A stretch of 10,000 nucleotides of DNA, from positions 1-10,000 of the forward strand of contig JAXCGZ010015113.1 of the NCBI GenBank assembly GCA_037179515.1. The letters run 5' to 3'. The notes beneath the pieces are model-generated. The model did not search any database and had not been told where the DNA came from. It was given only the letters and a program-made list of their open reading frames with translations. Source of the stretch: Halocaridina rubra. Its lineage: Eukaryota; Arthropoda; Malacostraca; Decapoda; Atyidae. Positions 1-10,000 of this stretch are shown here, in pieces; within the stretch, counting starts at the first letter, position 1; each line of letters opens with the position of its first letter. The position numbers and the translations under genes were made by a program.

Positions 1-1023
1 CATCATGTAAAGTGAAATATGAGGCTTGGGTTTAGTTTTAGGAATTTTTTTATCTTGTTTACTTATATATGGCTTGCTTAAGCATGACTGTGAGGGATTG
101 CATTATGGTGTCTAAAAATATGAAGGGGAGAGTTATTTCCCCTTCTTTTGATTGTTGCAACAAAGGTATATTTAAAAAAAAAAAACTCAAGAATAAGGGG
201 TTCGTCGGGTATTCCTTTGGGTCTTTCTGGTCTCTTACAATGATTGTAAACAAGAGTATTGTCTCATGATAAAATACAAAAAATCCTTTTTTACAATTTC
301 CATATTATTGAGTTGTTACGAGGAACTGCTTAAGGTACATGTGTATCATTTAGTTTTATAGTCTTTATTACCAAATTAAAAGTTTTGGAAAACATTTACA
401 GTAACTCATGTTAGTTGATTTTATGAGAATTGCAGTTTAGTTATTCCCCCAGTTCCTGTGCTCATATGTTCAGACTTATCCTCTGATATGATAGATTTTG
501 CAGTTTTACAGATAAAACTGGATTTTTATTTTGCTAAGAGCTGAAAGTTATATGACAAAAGAGAGCGAGAAATAATACATGCTCTTGTATTGTTAAAGAT
601 GCTAAGGTATAAATATGTGTATTTTGTTGAAGAACTCTTGTGTTGCCAGGAAGTCGTCTTTAACTTGTACGGCTTCTTAGGACAGTAAAACTTTTTCTAC
701 TAATTTTTTTTCAGTGAAATGGAAGATCATTAAATGAGTATATCACACGTACTTTTACAAGTACACTATTACATTTTGGGCTTTGAACAGCACCTAGATC
801 ATTTTCATTTACTATATCTCTCTGTAAAATTAATCATTCTTTCTACTTCATATTCTAATTTACCAATGTCTTTGTGAGTGACTTTGAGGATTCCATGTCG
901 TAGTTTAAACACTTGCAAGTTGGGTTTCGTATGTCAAATTTCAATTAGTTGGAGTACAAAATGTAAAACTTGACTACTTCGTTAATTTTTATTATTATTA
1001 TTATTGTCCCTTTCTCTTTACAG
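1..1023 (+). other. 3' part of an upstream par-1 intron
   Basis: This stretch is AT-rich with many stops in all frames. I looked for the expected preceding exon (glycine loop, GKGNFAKV-type) and did not see it. The end has a short (ATT)5 run at 991-1005 and a pyrimidine-rich CCCTTTCTCTTTACAG acceptor. An overlapping pair of short frames on opposite strands (59-269) has no coding signature. Confidence 0.8.
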
Positions 1024-6860
<5,837 letters not shown>

Positions 6861-7333
6861 GTGAGTTTAAACACGGGCATCACAGCGGCTCTCACCTCTT
6901 CCCTCCTACCCTCCCTCCATTGAACCCTTCTCCCTTTACTCTTTTAATCACTTGTCAAATGTTAGTCCTATGTATTGGCCTGTATAAATCCTCATTTGGT
7001 GTTAGCAGTATTTATATCATTTATTTTTCCTTTTCAAAACTACCTGACTTGTCAGATCTAATTTGATGTGATTTTTTATCCGTGAAATGATTTCACATAT
7101 TCATATGCTGACACCAAGGGGTGATATGGAAAACTTATACATATCTGTGCTAACATAATTGGTGAACATTATTAAGAATCTGTAACTCTTCTGTAATCCT
7201 AACCCATTTCATCATTATTCACCTGCACTAAAACCTCTTAATTATATTTTTTATTCTTTGTATTGATGTTCTTTTACTTCACCTCCATTGATGTACTTTT
7301 CGAATTTCTGTAAGTCTTGCTTCCTCCTTTCAG

Positions 7334-7419
7334 CCCCTCCAGATCCACCAACCTGCTCACGCTTATGCTCAGTATGGACTGTTCGCATGGAAGCACAACA
7401 GAACGTCGTGTTATTGTAA
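7334..7419 (+). other. Possible additional or alternative terminal par-1 exon (unproven)
   Basis: A good acceptor (TTCCTCCTTTCAG, ending at 7333) precedes a short stretch visibly richer in GC than the surrounding intron. Entered in phase 1 from exon G, it reads PPPDPPTCSRLCSVWTVRME and continues to a TAA at 7417-7419. Use as a terminal exon would truncate the protein in the spacer, without KA1. Alternatively a weak donor (A before GTATGG) at 7372 would make a 38-nt internal exon ending in phase 0. I do not recognise the peptide from MARK proteins, and no AATAAA was noticed until 9049. Confidence 0.25.
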
Positions 7420-8617
7420 TATTACCGCAGCTAATATTCCCTTTTTTGTCTCTTAGTTGCTTAACTCGGTGTTAAACGAATGTTTGCATCTCTAATGTTT
7501 CATATCCATATTTTCTTTTGAGTGGTACAAAATACATAGTTATGATTATTACCTCTGTTGAGGAACAATACTCCTGAGAAAAGTAACACTTTGAAGTTAC
7601 ATGCTGCTATAGATACAGTATACTAGTAGACTCAAAAATGTAAAAACATTTGCAAAATTAAGCATTTCAACAGACAAGAGTCTTTGTTAGGTCATACTTA
7701 TAAATTTTGTAGTAGTGTGTTGGAGATCAGATTTTAATTCAGCAAGTTTTAGCTTCAAGAATAAGACTTATTTTAGTTACTCAGAAGTTTATGAGACTGC
7801 AAAGTTTGTATGTTAGATGTTTTTAGTTTTTGATTATCTGTATGACTAAAAGAAATCTTTGCAGTTTTTAATGACGAATATTGCTTTAAGTATTTGAAGA
7901 GTACCTCTTTGTACTTTGTATTAGTGATTTTGTACATGCAATAATAATTACTTGATTTTTTTTTCACCTGTTGTATGTAGTTTACAGAAATTCAGGTACC
8001 TTAAAATGTATGTAGACTGTATAATACAGTGCCTGCTCGTTTGTTTAGGTCATTAAGAGTAGAAGGTACAATAAGCATATGAATCAGTTTTTGGAATCTT
8101 TTTGTACACTTATTGGTGTTCTTGTGGAGTAGGTTATGGATATAGAATTATGTGAGGTACTGTTTAGTTGCTGGAAAGATTTATTATTAGGAATTAGTTT
8201 GTCCTTTTTTCCCATTAGTAAAATTGATTGTTGGTAAACCCAAATAATAGAATGAAACTTGACTCTGGATTGGCTACAGTTTGACTTTGCTTCCTTTTAC
8301 TCAGTGTATGTTACAGGTAAGCGTTGATAGCTCTCTTTGGACCCCACATTTATTGAAAGTTATTTAAATTGTAACGTGAGGGATTTAACAGAGCTATTTT
8401 TTAATCAAACATATTTTCTCTTATCTTGTAAGTCTGTTAGTAATGAATAGAAATTGATTAGGAATACTCAAATGCCATGGTAAATTTGGCTATATAGAAT
8501 ATCAGTATTAAGGTCTTTGTGTGCAGACGAAATTACAGTTTCATAAATATTATTTTTTTATTAGGCAGATCGTAGTTAGATTGTTTTAGGTGTCTTTGCA
8601 ACAGCATTTGAGTCCTA

Positions 8618-8719
<102 letters not shown>

Positions 8720-10000
8720 AAGGAAGTTACTTATTCATTGTCTCTTGGGAATATGATTTTATACTGTGAAATTTACGTTATGGTCATGGTAATACTCTGA
8801 AACTGGTCTTAGAAGTAATCACTTAGTGTAGATGTACTCATGAAGGTATATCGTTTACTATCTTCCAGAGGATACAAAAATATCTGTTGCTCCTCAGATA
8901 TTTTATCATTTCTTGTTTCTTATTTCCCATCCTCCAGTTCTTTGCTATTCATTGTTGCCTTGATGCATACTGACTGTTACTGGATATTTTTCTGCTTCTA
9001 CAGTGATTATGAATGGATAGAATGCACTTTCTGTTGGATGAACTTCTTAATAAACGATTCATCTCTGTGCACTTGTTGAACTACCATTCTAGGCTAGGAT
9101 TTGTTCATTTTTAAGGAGTTCATCTTGGCTGACAAAACCTTTGGAGCAGTGTTAGGAGTATTTTCTTTATTTATTTAATTATCCCCTGGTTGAAGAGTAC
9201 TGGAACACTTGTGTTCATCACCTGAGCAGGAAAGAGGTTTCTTTTTAGTTGGTATTTATGAAAAACTCTGTGACAGCACTGCTTTTGAGGTGATGGTCTA
9301 TTAAATGGTTATTTAAATCCTTGTCTCAAGTCTTTATATATATCTCGCTAATTTCTCCATTATTAGTGCTAAAATAAAATTTTCCCTCAATAATATACTG
9401 TACTTGATACCTTATCAGCAGCCAGCTGTTAAGATATTTGGTTCCTCTCTTGGGACAGACTTTTCACTAACATTTTAAATGACATTCCTAAGTCAAGAGG
9501 TGGATGTAGTGCCACATAATGCCATCAGTTGATTTAGAAAGATTTTTTTTACTGCATGTGACTTCAGTAGCACAGGCAGTGTTTGCAGAAATCGTCCCAT
9601 TTAAAATAATCATCAAAAAGTCACTCTTGATTATATTAATGAACAAATCCTGTGTCTCATTATTTGTGTGAATTACCTGAAAACTGTTTGATAATGGTGC
9701 TTTTATGGCCCTGAGATATCTTAGCAAATGTTTGTGAAATTTCAGCCCAGAAAATTATTCATTTTACCTTGTTATCACGTAGGTGTTATGGCTCTCTTAT
9801 ATGTTAATGACATGCTAGAGAAGTTGGTTCAATAGATAACTGTTGCCCTCCTTACCATATTAATGGTGATTAGATAGCTTGGTGATGGAGAAAATTGCCA
9901 AATAATCAGTTGACGATGATAACGATGTTGCTTGCTTGTGGTATGCTGTTATTAGAGCCCAAGATGTCCGTTATTTAAACTTAAGATGGGTTTAATATAT

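Noticed and set aside
69..269. 66-codon plus-strand frame, with an overlapping minus-strand frame at 59-253
   Set aside because: Low-complexity Lys/Phe-rich products of A/T runs, no domain, no codon signature, and inside an intron.
9049..9054. AATAAA as the par-1 polyadenylation signal
   Set aside because: The gene has not yet encoded the rest of the spacer or KA1, the hexamer is frequent by chance in such AT-rich DNA, and no 3'-end context was seen.
8840..9079. 79-codon Cys/Phe/Ser-rich frame
   Set aside because: It looks like translated T-rich intron, with no recognisable domain or splice context.
9488..9727. 79-codon minus-strand frame
   Set aside because: No similarity recognised, AT-rich composition like the surrounding intron, and no splice or promoter support.

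Overview
The window looks like nuclear DNA from an arthropod, AT-rich and intron-dominated, carrying the middle of one plus-strand gene: the Par-1/MARK (microtubule-affinity-regulating) serine/threonine kinase. The calls rest on splice signals and on protein similarity recalled from memory; no search was run. Several residues follow the arthropod Par-1 version rather than the vertebrate one as I recall them: KLFQVIETEK, the activation-segment start [15 protein letters not shown] at the end of the kinase domain, and a spacer with ESDGSRSGSSLSLRN and HRGVHRSVSA. A tRNA-derived SINE in intron 5 resembles elements I associate with decapod crustaceans, so a crab, shrimp, lobster or crayfish is plausible, but that is inference.

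Layout: 1-1023 is the end of an intron. Seven coding exons follow, at 1024-1077, 1861-1923, 2677-2799, 3496-3688, 4324-4544, 5589-5801 and 6674-6860. All introns are GT-AG. The exons sum to 1,054 nt and join without frame break into 351 codons plus one base. In order they encode the VAIK strand, the alpha-C helix, the hinge, the catalytic and activation loops, the C-lobe, the kinase-UBA linker with the UBA domain, and the first part of the Ser-rich spacer. The exons for the N-terminus and glycine-rich loop lie upstream of the window, and the rest of the spacer and the C-terminal KA1 domain lie downstream. From 6861 to the end is intron, or intron with one weakly supported extra exon at 7334.

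Non-genic content: the SINE at about 4622-4849, a (TA)n microsatellite of about 100 bp at 8619-8719, and short homopolymer runs. The minus strand shows no convincing gene. I see no mobile-element protein, RNA gene, CRISPR array or operon-like system, and no evidence of a new biological system. The observations most worth following up concern splicing: an internal donor in exon 7 that would remove exactly 39 codons in frame, and two unproven extra exons.
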